A stretch of 53,000 nt of DNA from Mesostigma viride. Its lineage: Eukaryota > Streptophyta > Mesostigmatophyceae > Mesostigmatales > Mesostigmataceae. Numbering within the stretch: position 1 is the stretch's first letter; each line of letters opens with the position of its first letter. A program made the position numbers and the translations under genes. Positions 1-20,075 of this stretch are shown here, one piece after another. The stretch spans positions 385,501 through 438,500 of the forward strand of contig RPFO01002176.1 in assembly GCA_009746045.1 (NCBI GenBank). Reading direction: 5' to 3'. A model generated the notes under the pieces. It was not told where the DNA came from and did not search any database. It saw nothing but the letters and a program-made list of their open reading frames with translations.

Positions 1-1660
1 TTGCTCCGGCTTTCCGCCCCAGCTCTTGGGCCGGGACGAGCGCCTCCATGGGTTGGATGTCCTCGGCGTTCCGGTTGGCGACCCCGCGTTTGTCATCGAT
101 GCTCTGCGGGCCGCCCTCGAGGCACGCACTGAGGTACTGCCCTTGATTGCGCGCCTTCATGATTCGCAGACCAAGGGTCTGCTTCTGTGGTTTTGCGCTC
201 ACCCTCGCGTCGTTCACTGGCTCCGGGGCGCTCTTCCGTCTCAGGTCCGGCTGGCCGCCGAGGGCCACGACGAACGCATCCAGTCGGCCTTGGCGCAGCT
301 GGTCCCGGGCCCCGACCTCCCGCCACATGCTATTCGCATTGCCTCCCTGCCTGCACGGATGGGTGGCTGCGGTCTGACTCGTGCCGCCCGGCTGGCCCCA
401 GCAGCCTTTTTGGGCTCCGTCGCTCAGTCGTGGGCGGAAAGCTGCCGGCTCCTGCCCCTTTTGGCAACGGCAGCGCCTGACCTCCTGGACCCCAGCAGCC
501 CTTTGCCCTTCGTCACCGCCATCCAGGAGGCCTATGCTGAGATCCAGCAGGCCTGTTCTCCCGTCCGTGCCGCTCAGGCGGTACAGCGCCACCTCCCTCG
601 CGGCACTCCCTCGGTCGCCTCCGTTCAATCTCCCGCCGCATTCCCTGCTCGCGTCATCGATAAACACCAGAAAACCTACGCGGGTATTCTGCACACGGCT
701 GATTGGATTGCTCTTTTCGCGGACCTCAACGCCCAGGGACGTGCGTGGCTGTTCTCGCTTTCCTTGCGGAGTGTGGGCTCGGCGTACCTTCGTGCTCTTC
801 CCATGGCCCCCCATTCGCCTTGGCTCCCAGCCACTACTCGGTGGCGCTCCGGCACCAGCTATTTGCCCCGCAGCCTCTTGTTCCGGCCGGGCGGCCTTGT
901 GGTAGCTGTGGGCAGCCGCTGGATCCCACGGGGACTCACTACCTTGCCTGCATGGGGGGCCAACAGAATCAGAATTGGTATTTGTATTTGCACACTGTCC
1001 TCCTGACGGTGGTGCTCGCCATGATTCGGTCGGTTTTCCCCCACGCGAACATCCGGTCCGAGGATGCGGATGGCGCTGCCTTCTATTCCCCCAACCACCG
1101 GCCTGACATCGTGGTGCTGGACTTTGAGGGGGGTGGCCGGCATCTGCTTATTGACGTTTCGGTGGCGCGGCCCTTGGCTCTTAGCCACGTGGCTGGGGCC
1201 TCCCTCACGGCAGGTTACACGGCGGACCGGGCGGAGCGGACCAAGCTCCTGGCCTACGGCGACGTCGGGCACCATCGTGTGGTGCCCTTTGTCCTGGAGG
1301 AGTTTGGGGCCATGGGGCCCCTGACCTCCGCCTTCTTCAAGGAGTGTTGCCGGCTCCGGGAGGACCGGCTGGACCTGGAGGGCCAGCGGGCCCCATGGTC
1401 GGCGCGGACCTGGACGTCATATTGGCGTCAGCGCTTGTCGGTGGCGCTGACTCGGGCCATGGCGGACATCATGCTCCGCCGTACGCGGGCTGATTTTGCG
1501 GTGCAGCAGGGCTATTAGGTTCCTCCCGTTAGGCGTTTCCATTGGTCTTATCGTACTTCGTAGTATAGAGCTTTGACATGGCTCTGTATATAGGTTTATA
1601 GCTGGGCGTTTGCTTTGGTTTGAGTGATTTCACTCTGCTGTAAGTAATTATATTTTTAAA
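1..1660 (+). mobile_element. 3' part of an RLE-type non-LTR retrotransposon
   Basis: The left window edge cuts into a retrotransposon coding region whose 3' half is preserved. It encodes a reverse-transcriptase thumb/C-terminal region, then a CxxC...HxxxC zinc knuckle and a PD...D restriction-like endonuclease core, the layout of R2/CRE/NeSL-type LINEs that nick DNA for target-primed reverse transcription. The coding part stops with TAG at 1516-1518. A short AT-rich 3' UTR follows. Its last 65 bases (1594-1658) recur exactly at 45738-45802, so the element's 3' end is probably close to 1658. The 5' part lies outside the window, so the clade cannot be settled here. Confidence 0.75.
2..1518 (+). 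pseudogene. RLE-LINE polyprotein C-terminus, frameshifted
   Basis: The reading frame enters from the left edge without a start codon. The first part (to about 805) reads as an RT C-terminal region with motifs such as LPARMGGCGLTRAARLAPAA, typical of the region after the RT palm in RLE elements. The frame then changes by one base near a run of six C (807-812). From there to the stop the other frame gives CGSCGQPLDPTGTHYLAC (zinc knuckle, about 915-968), RPDIVVLDF (endonuclease PD, about 1102-1128), a second catalytic Asp in LLIDVSV (about 1144-1164), and a basic Trp-rich tail. Both halves look well conserved apart from the shift, so this is a recently broken copy or carries a sequencing error in the C run. 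A programmed frameshift is possible but there is no other support for it. Confidence 0.72.
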
Positions 1661-1698
1661 ATATATATTGCTTTACCGATGCCTTACTGCCGTCAGTA

Positions 1699-1803
1699 TC
1701 GTTGAAAACCCTGAGTTCTGGCCGCCACCTGGTGTCGTTGAAAGCCGGAGCTCTGGCCGCCACCGGGTGTCGTTGAAAACTGGGGCTTTAGCCGCCACCG
1801 TCG
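1699..1803 (+). repeat. 35-36 bp tandem repeat, three copies
   Basis: Three units start with TCGTTGAAA at 1699, 1735 and 1770 and end with GGCCGCCACC. Two looser TCGTTGAAT echoes occur near 1874 and 1917. The array lies just beyond the inferred 3' end of the RLE element, so it belongs to the flanking DNA or to a longer 3' UTR variant. Confidence 0.8.
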
Positions 1804-2689
1804 ACAGCCCAACACCACGGGATCGCTGCTGACCCCGCCGAGTATTCCTTACTGGCCGCTCGCCGTCTAGGTCGTCGTTGAATCCCTTGCGGGATTGCCG
1901 CCGACCTGTCCAGCGGTCGTTGAATAATGGAACCTCTATCTACACCAAGCTCCGCCTTGGTCTTCCTAACTGGCTACACTAGCTCTCTCTGCGAGAGTTA
2001 GCTAACCTAGCCAGCAACACAAACCTCCGATAACCAGTGTAACGAACCCAGATTTACACCTAAACCTGAGCTACGTCGCGAAAGATCAACTGTGCCGGTA
2101 AGAGGAAGAATCAAGGTGGCCTAATGCAGATTGCGCTTCACGACTGGGGTCGTGAGATATCTGGCACCGCGACTTGATGCCAAGCTAATTAATACACACT
2201 TATAATGGCTAGCAAGACCAATTACAAATGGATAAGTGCCCCAGGTTCAATGTGTAGGCTTCATCGCACTTTACATTCATCGAACCAAGAGGACGAGACT
2301 CTCGTCCTCGGACCAATTTCACCTAGGTCTGCCACCAAGCTGGCAAGTGGCGCCGACATGGCGCCGACCTTCCAGAGAATTACGAAGCATGCAGTCCACA
2401 CAAGATCCTCGGGTCGACATCGACCCTCGTCAGGCTACAGAATCCACGCATGAGTACAATATCTCAACCAGCTATAAAGTACGCAGCGCGGCGCGACTGC
2501 ACCGGCCCCTAGAAGATCGCATACATCAACCTAGGCCCAAAATAACTGGTCCGAATCACACAAACTATCATAATTCCATACAAAAGTCCTGACCAAGGGA
2601 CAATTCCCAAATTAAGTCCCGAAATGAGTCCCAAAGTCCTACAGACTATGACAACAAGCCAAAATACATAATTTATTCCATTGTTGCGC
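1804..2689. other. no recognisable gene
   Basis: Short open frames occur on both strands but none has a recognisable domain, and base use is unremarkable. I see only the degenerate TCGTTGAAT echoes of the preceding tandem repeat. It may be old repeat-derived sequence. Confidence 0.4.
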
Positions 2690-3935
2690 CCGTTCCAAGG
2701 GTCGGGTTCGCAACACCACTGCAGACGGTCGTCTGGCAGGGTTAGGTCCTACTGTATCGCCGTACCTGTTTATTATTGTACTACTCTTGAATTATGTTAT
2801 GCGCCAGGCATGTGCCCGCTTAATTTGCTAGCATTGCTGGCCGTGCCCCTGGCCTAGTGATAACAAACGAGCTTGGGGAAGGGGGGCCGACCAACGTACA
2901 GGCAGAATTAACTAGCTGACCTCATTTGCCAACGACATCACGCTCCTCGAGAAGCCAGAGTCTGCCCAACTTTGGATGGACTGCCTGGTGCTCGCGGAGG
3001 CTGGGGCTGTTGGTCTAGAAATCAGCCCCAAAACGGAGGCCCTGGCTCTCGGCATGGCCGGGCCCCCGCCCCCACCCCGCCTCTTAGACGACACGGTCAA
3101 CACCGAGGTCAACTACCCTACTTCAAGCCGCTTCAAGTTGCTCGGCAGTTGGCTTCCCGACTGCGAGGACGACCTCACGACACGGATAGGCATGGCGTGG
3201 GCGCAACTCCATGACCACCGCCGCTGGTGCATGGAGCAACCCCGCCCTACCCCGGATCGTCAAGCGTGACCTGCTCAAGGTCGTCATTCTGACGATCCTG
3301 ACCTACGGCGCCAAGACCTGGACACTGACGCAGGAGCTGGAGCAACGACTCGCGACGGCAACGTCACCAAGATGCTGCGCAAGGCCCCTTTGGTTTGCAC
3401 ATTAGTAACGAGGATTTGTACGCTGATTTGTCCTATATGTTTCCCACATTCTTAGGCACAGGCGCCTAGCCGGGCCTAGCCGGGGCACCTGGGCTGCACA
3501 GATCAGGTCGACACATCAGATAGATAGTTAGCTGGCACTAAGCCTGCCCAGCCTGGACGTTTTGTCCTCACCTGGCGTGGCCCAGGCCGCGCGCGGCAGG
3601 GCCGCCACCCGTGGACTTTCCGTGATAGACTAGACATGGATCCATGTGCAACTCTAGACGTGACGGGCTCACACCCGGGCAGCCTCCTGGTTTGTCTGTA
3701 ATATGGAGGCAGATGGTTCGCAAGGATAGATGGCAAGTAGTGATGAAGGAGACCACCCCCAAGTCTGTGGGGCTCCGCGTGTGACTGCGTTTGGCATTCA
3801 TAGCGATTCGGGCCGTGGTGCCCACAATCCTGTAACTAGGAACCATTTAGCTAGCATCATCCATTCCATCCCATGTTCCCCTCCCTTTGAGGACTTATGC
3901 TCGTGAACGTGACGCAGTCACGTGTATTTTAACTG
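2690..3935 (+). mobile_element. Decayed LINE reverse transcriptase relic
   Basis: Broken frames give pieces of an EEP-type LINE in correct order: a VLSPYLFII-like RT motif near 2745-2790, then DCLVLAEAGAVGLEISPKTE, LLGSWLPDC and LTYGAKTWTLTQELEQRL (to about 3360), and after a frameshift the thumb/C-terminal end with GHLARTDQVDTSD-like sequence (about 3470-3530). Stops and frameshifts are frequent. The last part (3440-3935) is closely repeated at 42590-42985 and 43410-43890, so these are one subfamily. The end carries the palindrome ACGTGAC-GCA-GTCACGT (3907-3923). Confidence 0.75.
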
Positions 3936-4694
3936 ATTTACATGTAGACTGCGTCATTGAGAATGTTATGCTAAAAAATTCCCAAGGAAAACAAACAACG
4001 CAATAGAAAGTACACTAGTTAGCGAGGAAACTAGCGACCTACGGACAGCAAGAAAAGCCCAGAACAAGACAACATGCAGCAGAACTAGCTCGGACCAGGA
4101 CCCACGCAGTTCCTAAGTCCCGCGGCCCGTTGAAGGGGCCTATACAGCAAGAAAATCGGCCAGGGTGTGCGGCGAAACAGGATATTGAGTTCCACGACTG
4201 CCCGGGTTAGAGCCAAAGAGAGGCGCTGCCACCGTTAGGAGGACCGCGCGCATGCGGGCCGACCATGCATGGGGCGGTTTGGCCCTGAGGTCGAGCTGGT
4301 CCTCGTGGACTGTGGAGGATTAAGTATATCAACGAGGCAACCAGCCGGCAGGCCAGAAATCTGAATTATTTAGGCGATGTTGGACTAAGGGTCAGGAGTT
4401 TGTAGTTTGAGCGCCCGTGGACATAAAATTTTGCATTCTATCTTTTTTCTTTACTGTCCTCCCCATGCAATCTCTTTCCATCCACCACCCAGTCAGCCCT
4501 TATGTGTTCATTGTTCTTCCTCCCTCCATTCAGGTCTTCCTACGGTCAGCCACGGGGCCTCCGCGATCTTCGCGCCTTTCCTCATGCTACTCTAGTCCTC
4601 ACACGACATTGGACCGCCATGCGTCCAGGAACAGTTGTCTTGTCGCTGAACACACGCAGCTCTGTTGGGAAGCTTCCCCCCACGCTCCCTTAAA
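3936..4694. other. Region 3' of UMPS, no gene seen
   Basis: This is the downstream flank of the minus-strand UMPS gene and includes its 3' UTR of unknown length. A decayed copy of the short CAAGGAGAC-type insertion lies at about 4327-4366. I recognise no coding domain. Confidence 0.45.
4327..4366 (-). repeat. Decayed copy of the CTCCTTG-ended short insertion
   Basis: The plus strand reads TATATCAACGAGGCAACCAG then GGCCAGAAATC, matching the better copies at 17881 and 51999 with a few substitutions. Read on the minus strand its end (CTCGTTG) is again followed by ATA. No clean target duplication is left. Confidence 0.5.
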
Positions 4695-13493
<8,799 letters not shown>

Positions 13494-14095
13494 TTGCCGT
13501 GGCCAGCCTGCATACATTTTCCATGGCGAGTAAGCCGTTCGAAAGGAGGCTCCGCCGCAGGCCTGACGTGCCGGAATGCCTACAGAGCACGCCCTTTTAC
13601 GCGGCCGATAAGGCTGCGCATGAAATCCAGAAGAGGCAGCCTCATGGGCGCTCCCAATCCGCTCCGGGGGAGCAGAGCACGGGGAAACGACACATCGACT
13701 CATTGCACCTACAGTGGCCGGGGTGGCTACGATAGCCGAAATGCCCGGACTCCATATCCCCGCCAAGAACACCGCGTGACGTTTCTGGTACCTAGTTGTC
13801 AGCGTGCACTTTTGCCTCTTGGCCGGTCGCATAGTCGTCATCACACGCGGGTCTGCGGAACCGTTCCAATCTACCAGGGAAAGCCGCCTTGCAGGGTTCG
13901 TACATGGGCCCCGCTGGCAGACCCTGAAAAACGTGCCCCTCTGCCCTTCTTTAACTGAACTGTTGTAAGTCGCCGGTTCTGGACCCTCTACTGTACGAGA
14001 TCATCGCAAAAAATCAGCAACGAGCCGTGTTCATACACCTACGTGCTTGGCGCCATATTGGTGCAAGGAGTGGGCATTTTGGCACGCATTGCTGC
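13494..14095. promoter_or_regulatory. Shared upstream region of UMPS and the HIT gene
   Basis: UMPS is transcribed leftward and the HIT gene rightward from this roughly 600-bp interval; it shrinks to about 180 bp if the longest open starts (13844 and 14027) are used. I see no convincing TATA box at a fixed distance from either start. A bidirectional promoter is inferred from geometry only. Confidence 0.4.
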
Positions 14096-16842
14096 ATGTT
14101 TGCTACCAAGCCCAGCCCCCCTGGCGCGTGGCGGATCGCATTCGTTGGGGTTTTTGTCTTCGCCGCATTCTTGCTTCGGCATTTGAAGAACGACCCCGAC
14201 GCGTATTTCGCACCTGCGCGAATGGCCCACGCCGACTTCGTCCTCACGGATCCGTTGAAGAAGGGGAAGGTGGAGATTGCCTCATGGCCTTTGTGCAAGG
14301 TCTTGCTCGTTGATGACAAGCTGTACCCGTGGGTTTTGCTGGTTCCCCAGCAGAACAACATTCGCGAAATTTACGATCTCAGCGAAGCTGACCAGGTAAA
14401 GAACCTTGCTGACAATGACATTATACACGTAGTGCTCGATGGTGTCCCCCCTCAGAAATAGTCGCTCATCACGTCACGTCGTCGTGTTTATTTATTTCCG
14501 AGGTTACACGTGGGTAAATCAAACCACAATCTGCAGTATTTTCTTGCGTCTACCTTGCAATACTCTATGGCATTGCCGTTTTGGCAGCATACAGCTGCCG
14601 AAAATCTCGTTTGGTTTGTAATGCCCCAGAAAGCTTTCTTTTGAGACTCAATTAGTTGGAAAGACAAGTCCTTAGTTTAACCCATGGGCAGCTTAGCTTG
14701 ACGTGCGACAAGCAGGATATACAACAGAGCTCGATGTGGGCAGAACGGGTCAAGCTATAAGTGGGAAGATCTGCTTATGGCGCATTCTATGGGTTTGTAG
14801 ACCTGCCTGGATGTTTCCAAGGCCAATGCTGTATTATCTGAGTATTTTACTTTCACCATTATGAAAATTGAAGGCTTTCTCGTTCCTGAGTGTTAGATAT
14901 GAGCCCTGTTTGACCTGTCCAAGAAGTGTTTAGGCCCCCATTGCTTTATCTGCTATTATCGAGAAGTGGACCATTGTTAGTTTCAGTCAACCAGGCTTAC
15001 ATCTCTATCATCAGGATATGGTGCAAGTTGCCGAAGCGTTTTCGATTCGTGAGATGTCAGCACAGCATCGCTTGAATATTCGACAGAAACAAGCGTGGTT
15101 TGAAAGGTGCTGCCATCACAAGCGTTTCAGTCATAAAGATACAACATAAAGGGGCGCGGTTAAGAAAAGGAACCCCAGGCAGGTTGGGTTTGATACAAGG
15201 TCTCCAACCCTATCCACGGATCCTTAACAAAAAAAATATAAAGTGCATGACTTTTTCAAGAAATTGGCTTTTTGGATTGTCTGCGTCTGCTGGCTGGTCC
15301 CGGTCTCCACTCTCTCCACATCCCGTGTCTCTACTTGCAGCTACAACTGCTCAAGGAGATCAACAAGGCCTCCAAGGCCATGAACAAGGCGTTCAAGCCG
15401 CTCAAGCTGAACGTTGGATACCTGGGGAATATTGTAAGTGCTGCCAGCGTGGGAGGCAAACATCGGCTTTGCTAGCTGAGCGGGTTAGGCTCTCACGCCC
15501 AAAAACTTGATTCCTAACGGGAACGATGCAGTTTTTCATTTCTTGTCAGTGATTCTGCTGTTGAAGTTTGCCACCTGTCAGGCAGTCCAGCCGTGGGCAG
15601 CATGGTTGCTTGTGCCTGCAACAGAAATGGCATTCCCTGTTTTTGTTCGGGGAGGAGGGAGTCAATATGCCCTTACGTGCTTTTGTATGGGACTTACTGA
15701 TGGCTACGATAGACACTTGTTTGCTTGTGGTTATATGCTTCCACTCTCCATGCTTTCCCGTTAATTTGTTTATTGTACTTTTGTGATTTTGTAATTTGAA
15801 TTTGAAAACTTTGTGATTTTGTAAATTTGTAACTTTGTAACTTTGGAAAATTTGGAAAATTTGTGATTTTGTAAATGTGTTAATTTGCAAATTTGTAAAT
15901 GTGTAAATGTGTAAATGTGTAAATGTGTAAATGTGTAAATGTGTAAATGTGTAAATGTGTAAATGTGTAAATGTGTAAATGTGTAAATGTGTAAATGTGT
16001 AAATGTGTAAATGTGTAAATGTGTAAATGTGTAAATGTGTAAATGTGTAAATTTGTAAATGTGTAAATTTGTAAATTTGTAAATTTGTAAATTTGTAAAT
16101 TTGTAAATTTGTAAATTTGTAAATTTGTAAATTTGTAAATTTGTAAATTCGTAAATTCGTAAATTCGTAAATTCGTAAATTAGTAAATTTGTAAATTTGT
16201 GAATTCCCCCCTCCTCAACGGGTTCTCGGTCTATTGCTGGGGAGGTCCTCCCCAGAATTGAGAGGATAGTCCTGGGTCTCCCTGCGCTCAATTAGGTCTC
16301 TTTCCATGCTTGATTCGCCTCCCGGCTGGTGGAATGTTGCCCTGGGCGTCATGCTTGCCTAGCACCAGTCCAATCGGCGTGTCCTCATGGCAATAGGAGG
16401 AAAGCGTGCAAAGTCAGTAGTTCGAGCTAAGGCCCTGGCATGGGTTGAAAGAGGCTGTGTTTGCTGTGTCTACCGGGGTGCCGCTGACAGCCAGGGGTTT
16501 CCTTGGAGTTTCTTAAACCTCTCTTCCAGGCTGAGTAGATAATACTTGCAAAGCCACTGCCCCTGCCACACCTCCATGGCTACTGTTGTACACAGCTAGG
16601 TGTGCCAAGTCAACCTGACTCAAGTAAGATCTTTTCTACTGTCCCTAAATACCTCGCATTCCTCTTTGAACTGTCGCTGCATCCAACAGTGCCCACAGAT
16701 GCACGTGCACGTTGTGTGCCGCAACGAGGGGGACGCATCATGGCCCAACCCTGTCTGGGGCGCCGTCCCCAGTGTGCCCTACGGTCCTGGCGAACTGGAG
16801 GAGGTCGCAGAGAAGATTAAGGCGGCCTTCAACGAGTTTTGA
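14096..16842 (+). CDS. HIT (histidine triad) domain protein, 3 exons
   Basis: Exons are 14096-14395, 15341-15433 and 16690-16842 (TGA stop), joined in phase 0 by GT-AG introns. The product matches the bacterial-type HIT family of nucleotide-binding hydrolases/transferases: FVLTDPLKKG, SWPLCKVLLVDD, YPWVLLVPQQNNIREIYDLS, LKLNVGYLGNI and then QMHVHVVCRNEGDASWPNP, which holds the catalytic His pair and the WPNPVWG loop. This subfamily usually has HxHxx rather than a full HxHxHxx triad, as here. The HIT core starts near the ATG at 14222 (139 residues). ATGs at 14096 or 14027 in the same frame add a stretch with a hydrophobic segment (WRIAFVGVFVFAAFLL), a possible membrane anchor or targeting sequence. 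Which start is used is uncertain. Confidence 0.88.
15775..16203 (+). repeat. 8-bp repeat (AAATGTGT / AAATTTGT)n
   Basis: About 50 units of an 8-bp motif fill most of HIT intron 2 (15434-16689). The left part is irregular, the middle is AAATGTGT and the right part drifts to AAATTTGT and AAATTCGT. The long minus-strand frame with FTHLHIYT repeats is an artefact. Confidence 0.93.
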
Positions 16843-17149
16843 TACTATTTGTTGAAGTTTTCAACTTTTTTTTGGCTCCATGTCAGGATTGGCAACAAGA
16901 GATGAGCTCCACAAGCCACCGATAATTGATGGCACTATTTTGAATAAGCATGCATAAACACCGCATCCGGGAATGCGGGATCTTGACGTTATTCTATTGA
17001 GGCATTCCGTTCAGAAATGCATCAACTTTATGTGTGGTATTTTGTGGGCCTGAGTAAGGTCTCAATGCTCAGTTTTCTAGTGGGTATGGAAGTGCTTCTG
17101 TCCTTATGCTATAGATCATGCCCTAGCATGGAATATGTTGATTGAGACA
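16843..17149. other. 3' flank of the HIT gene, nothing recognised
   Basis: This holds the 3' UTR of the HIT gene and AT-rich intergenic sequence. No coding domain or repeat is recognised before the LINE relic starts. Confidence 0.4.
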
Positions 17150-17650
17150 ACTAATATGGAATCATCTATGCAGACGACACCAACCTCATCGAGGACACAG
17201 AGCACGTGCAGACGTTGCTTGACTGCCTCGCAATCGAGGACCGAGTGGTGGGGCGCGAGGTCAGCAAGAAGACAGATGCCCTGGCGGTTGGGATCACTCA
17301 GCCACCGCCCAGCCTCATTCTTCTTGATGGCTCTCGTGTCCAGTATCGGGACCGCATCAAGTTGCTGGGTAGGTTACTCCCCAGCTGCGATCGAGGCCGA
17401 CGTGGACCACCGTATCTCCCTCGCATGGCACGCATTACGCCAATACCGGGCCCTGTGGTGCAAGCCCTTGTTGGGCAAGGTAGAGAAATAGGACCTGTTT
17501 AAGGTCCTGGTCCTCCCTGTTGTTACGTATGGGGCCGAGATGTGACCCCTCACAGCCGACCTTGCCAAAAAGCTGGACGGCGCGGTCACCAAATGCTGCA
17601 GTCAATTTTCCGCGCGGGATACGCTGCTCACGTTCGCAAGGCGTTGAAAA
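17150..17650 (+). mobile_element. LINE relic: RT motif C to thumb
   Basis: The sequence reads YADDTNLIEDTEHVQT, then VSKKTDALAVGITQP, YRDRIKLLGRLLPSC and, after frameshifts, the region equivalent to LTYGAETWTLTADLA and the following thumb. It closely parallels 27990-28450 of the long LINE ORF but carries stops and indels, so it is a dead copy. Confidence 0.75.
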
Positions 17651-19865
17651 GTTCAATGTTATGTCATGTGCACACGCCCCACACACCGGCCAGCTAGCCG
17701 GTCTCCCCTACCGGCCCAGGGCTGCCGATACCACGGGTCCCCGGCGGCGCGCCCCTTGCTGGGTCAACGCCGGCACCAAGTGCTAGCTGCGCATCGCTAC
17801 CTACAATGTCCGCGCACCCAGTGCCCGGGGCGGATGCCCCCCCGCGGGCCAACGAGCTGGTTCACTACTGCCGCCTATATCAAGGAGACAACCAGCGCTG
17901 GCCAGAAATCGGGAGAATCCGGACCATGGTAGCTCGAGCCTGCCGTTATCGGCCTATATGGTGCCCATTGATGTGCTCGGTGTTCAAGAGCACCGGCGCT
18001 CCTTTGAGGGCCCCATTCAGGGTGTCACCCTTGCACTCCAGTACGTGGCGCGTAGCAGTAGCTGTGCGGCCCGGCGCAAGCGCCGGGTCAAGGGGGGGTG
18101 GGCTTGTTGTGCTCCCCCACTGCTGCCGCCCAACTTGTGGACCACAAACTTTTCTCTAGATAATCGGATCCTTCAGTGCACGTTCCGCGAAGGACGGACC
18201 CCCAGTATGCTCTCAGTCATTGTCGGCTATGCACCCCACACGCTGGGCACCCTGCCGAAAACCGCGAAGCGTTTTTCAACCAGTTGCTCGACCTTGAGCG
18301 ATAGATCCCACGTCAATACATCGTTGCCATCTTGGTGGATGCCAATGCAACCCTGCCTGTGTGCCGCGGGGGCTGCATGTCCGCGCCGCGCCTAGCTAAT
18401 TACCGATAGCAATGCCAATACCCGCCTCCTTGAGCCGGCAACTACTCGATCACCGAGGGTGACTTTCAAGACAGCTGGCAATACGCTGTTAGCTAAGCCG
18501 CCTGATGCAAGCTAGTGACCTTTGTGGCCCCGCGCGCAGGGCGGCTGGCTCGGTATTCCCCCGCCGGCGGTGTGTTTGCTTGGACTACTACATACTTGTG
18601 CGCAAGTGCTGCATGGCGTTCTTCCGTAATAATCGATGCCCGTACGCCATGGTCCACCACCCCATGTGTCGCATCGGATCACCGCATGGTCACCGCGCGC
18701 AACCTTGCGCCTACGTCTTCAGGCCCCCGAGAGCCGCCGCCCCCACCCCCGCCCTGACTTGACCTGCCTACGCCCCGTACGCGGGCGCCGGGAGCAGTGG
18801 TCCGAGGAGGAGACGCGCCGCGACACCAATCAGGTCTGCCTAAGTTATGGCTGCGCAACCTTTGATGAAAACCGCAGGCCTCACCGCGCCCGAGGCGGTG
18901 AAGGACATTGCCGGCCGGCCAGCACCTGCTGGCCTAGTAGCCAACGATGCTCCTCCCACCCAGACCTTGGCGGACTTGCTGTGAAGCACCACACCACCTC
19001 CACCGCGGCTCCACCATCGCGGCAGAGCTCAAGCAACAAACGCTCGACCTCCGCGAGGAGGCCGACCTCACCCAGCGCAGCCACAACGTCATCGTCAAGC
19101 ACTTCGACCACTTACAGCCGGCGCCCGGCACTGAGGTGAGAACTCGGAGTCTCTTGCCATAGCGTTTAAGCGCGACATTCTTACCCCCATGCAACTCACT
19201 GGTGAGCTGCCGGGATGTCGGCTGTCCCGGCCTTCCCCGCGTGTGGGGTAAGGCTGGCCCGGCTCCCCTGCTCCTCCCCTGTGCACATGCATGGCAGATA
19301 AGCTGTCGTTTCTTAAACTGATGCTGCAAGCTCTCGGGCCGGGACTTGATCCTACAAGCTGGACGACGACTTGACCCTGGCACAGCAACAGCGGCGACGG
19401 GAGCTGTGGCCGACCTCCACGCCGGCAGGATGCTGATGACCTTGCCGAGCGAGATCAATCGCCTGACAGGGCCGTCAACCAGCACATGGTGGCATGGCAG
19501 TCTCTCGACCGTCTCACCGGCCGGACGCCGGGAAACGCAAAGGGCTGACATCCCAGGCACCCCCAGTGAACGCCTTGAGCTATAATTGGTTCAGCTCCCA
19601 TGCACTGATGCAGGCCAAACTATCCGTCGGGGGCTCCTGAGTCCTGGACCACCCCCGCCGCTCGACCCCGCTGCCGCTGCACGCCCTGCGCTAGCCGCGG
19701 CTGCGGAACTATTGCATGAGCCCCCGCAGGCGCCAACCGGCGAAACGGACTACCTGGTCCCACGCGCTCTCCGGCCCCCTGGTGGACGGCCCGGGCCGGC
19801 CCCCGCGATGAGTGGACCCCGCGGGAATGGGCTGCTGCCATCTCCACCCTCTGCAACGATGCTGC
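17651..19865 (+). mobile_element. LINE relic: EEP endonuclease and linker region
   Basis: Fragments of an exonuclease-endonuclease-phosphatase domain are visible: RIATYNVRA near 17795, DVLGVQEHRR (catalytic Glu) near 17970, a GG.GLLLPP-type strand near 18110, SVIVGYAPHT near 18215 and a VDANATLP-like piece near 18340. Farther right come charged linker pieces (about 18780-19140) and, near 19645-19780, a Pro/Ala-rich stretch ending ETDYLVP, which matches the region just before the RT in the 26129-28825 ORF. Frames are broken throughout. The copy is interrupted at 17881-17951 by a short insertion with an 8-bp target duplication. Confidence 0.65.
17873..17959 (-). repeat. 71-bp insertion with 8-bp target duplication
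   Basis: GCCTATAT occurs at 17873-17880 and again at 17952-17959. The 71 bp between (17881-17951) begin CAAGGAGACAACCAG on the plus strand. Removing the insert and one repeat restores the spacing expected between the first helix and the VQE strand of the endonuclease relic. Read on the minus strand the insert ends in GGTTGTCTCCTTG joined to ATA, the signature shared with the copies at 21788, 22870, 51681, 51999 and 52101. Confidence 0.8.
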
Positions 19866-19936
19866 CATTAATTAATTACATAAACTCGTGCTCCCGTTGG
19901 GGAGCTAGTCACGGAGCATTAAACCCGATGGATGGA
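19862..19936 (-). repeat. LINE 3' tail-only copy
   Basis: TTAA repeats, then the hairpin (CTCGTGCTCCCGTTGGGGAG ... CACGGAGCA), then ATTAAACCCGATGGATGGAT. This is the reverse complement of the 3' end of the long LINE (28932-29013), including its small CATC repeat. It appears to be an insertion of only the last 75 bases or so of the element. Confidence 0.75.
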
Positions 19937-19957
19937 TGAAGTGAGACAACTATGCCT

Positions 19958-20030
19958 GGCTGCATGGATGGCTGGATGGCTGGATGGCTGGATGGCTGGA
20001 TGGCTGGATGGCTGGATGGCTGGATGGCTA

Positions 20031-20075
<45 letters not shown>

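Noticed and set aside
15775-16203. CRISPR-like regular repeat
   Set aside because: The units are contiguous 8-bp repeats without spacers, in a eukaryotic intron.
15770-16291. 173-codon minus-strand frame with IYTFTHLH repeats
   Set aside because: Translation of the 8-bp AAATGTGT array in the HIT intron.
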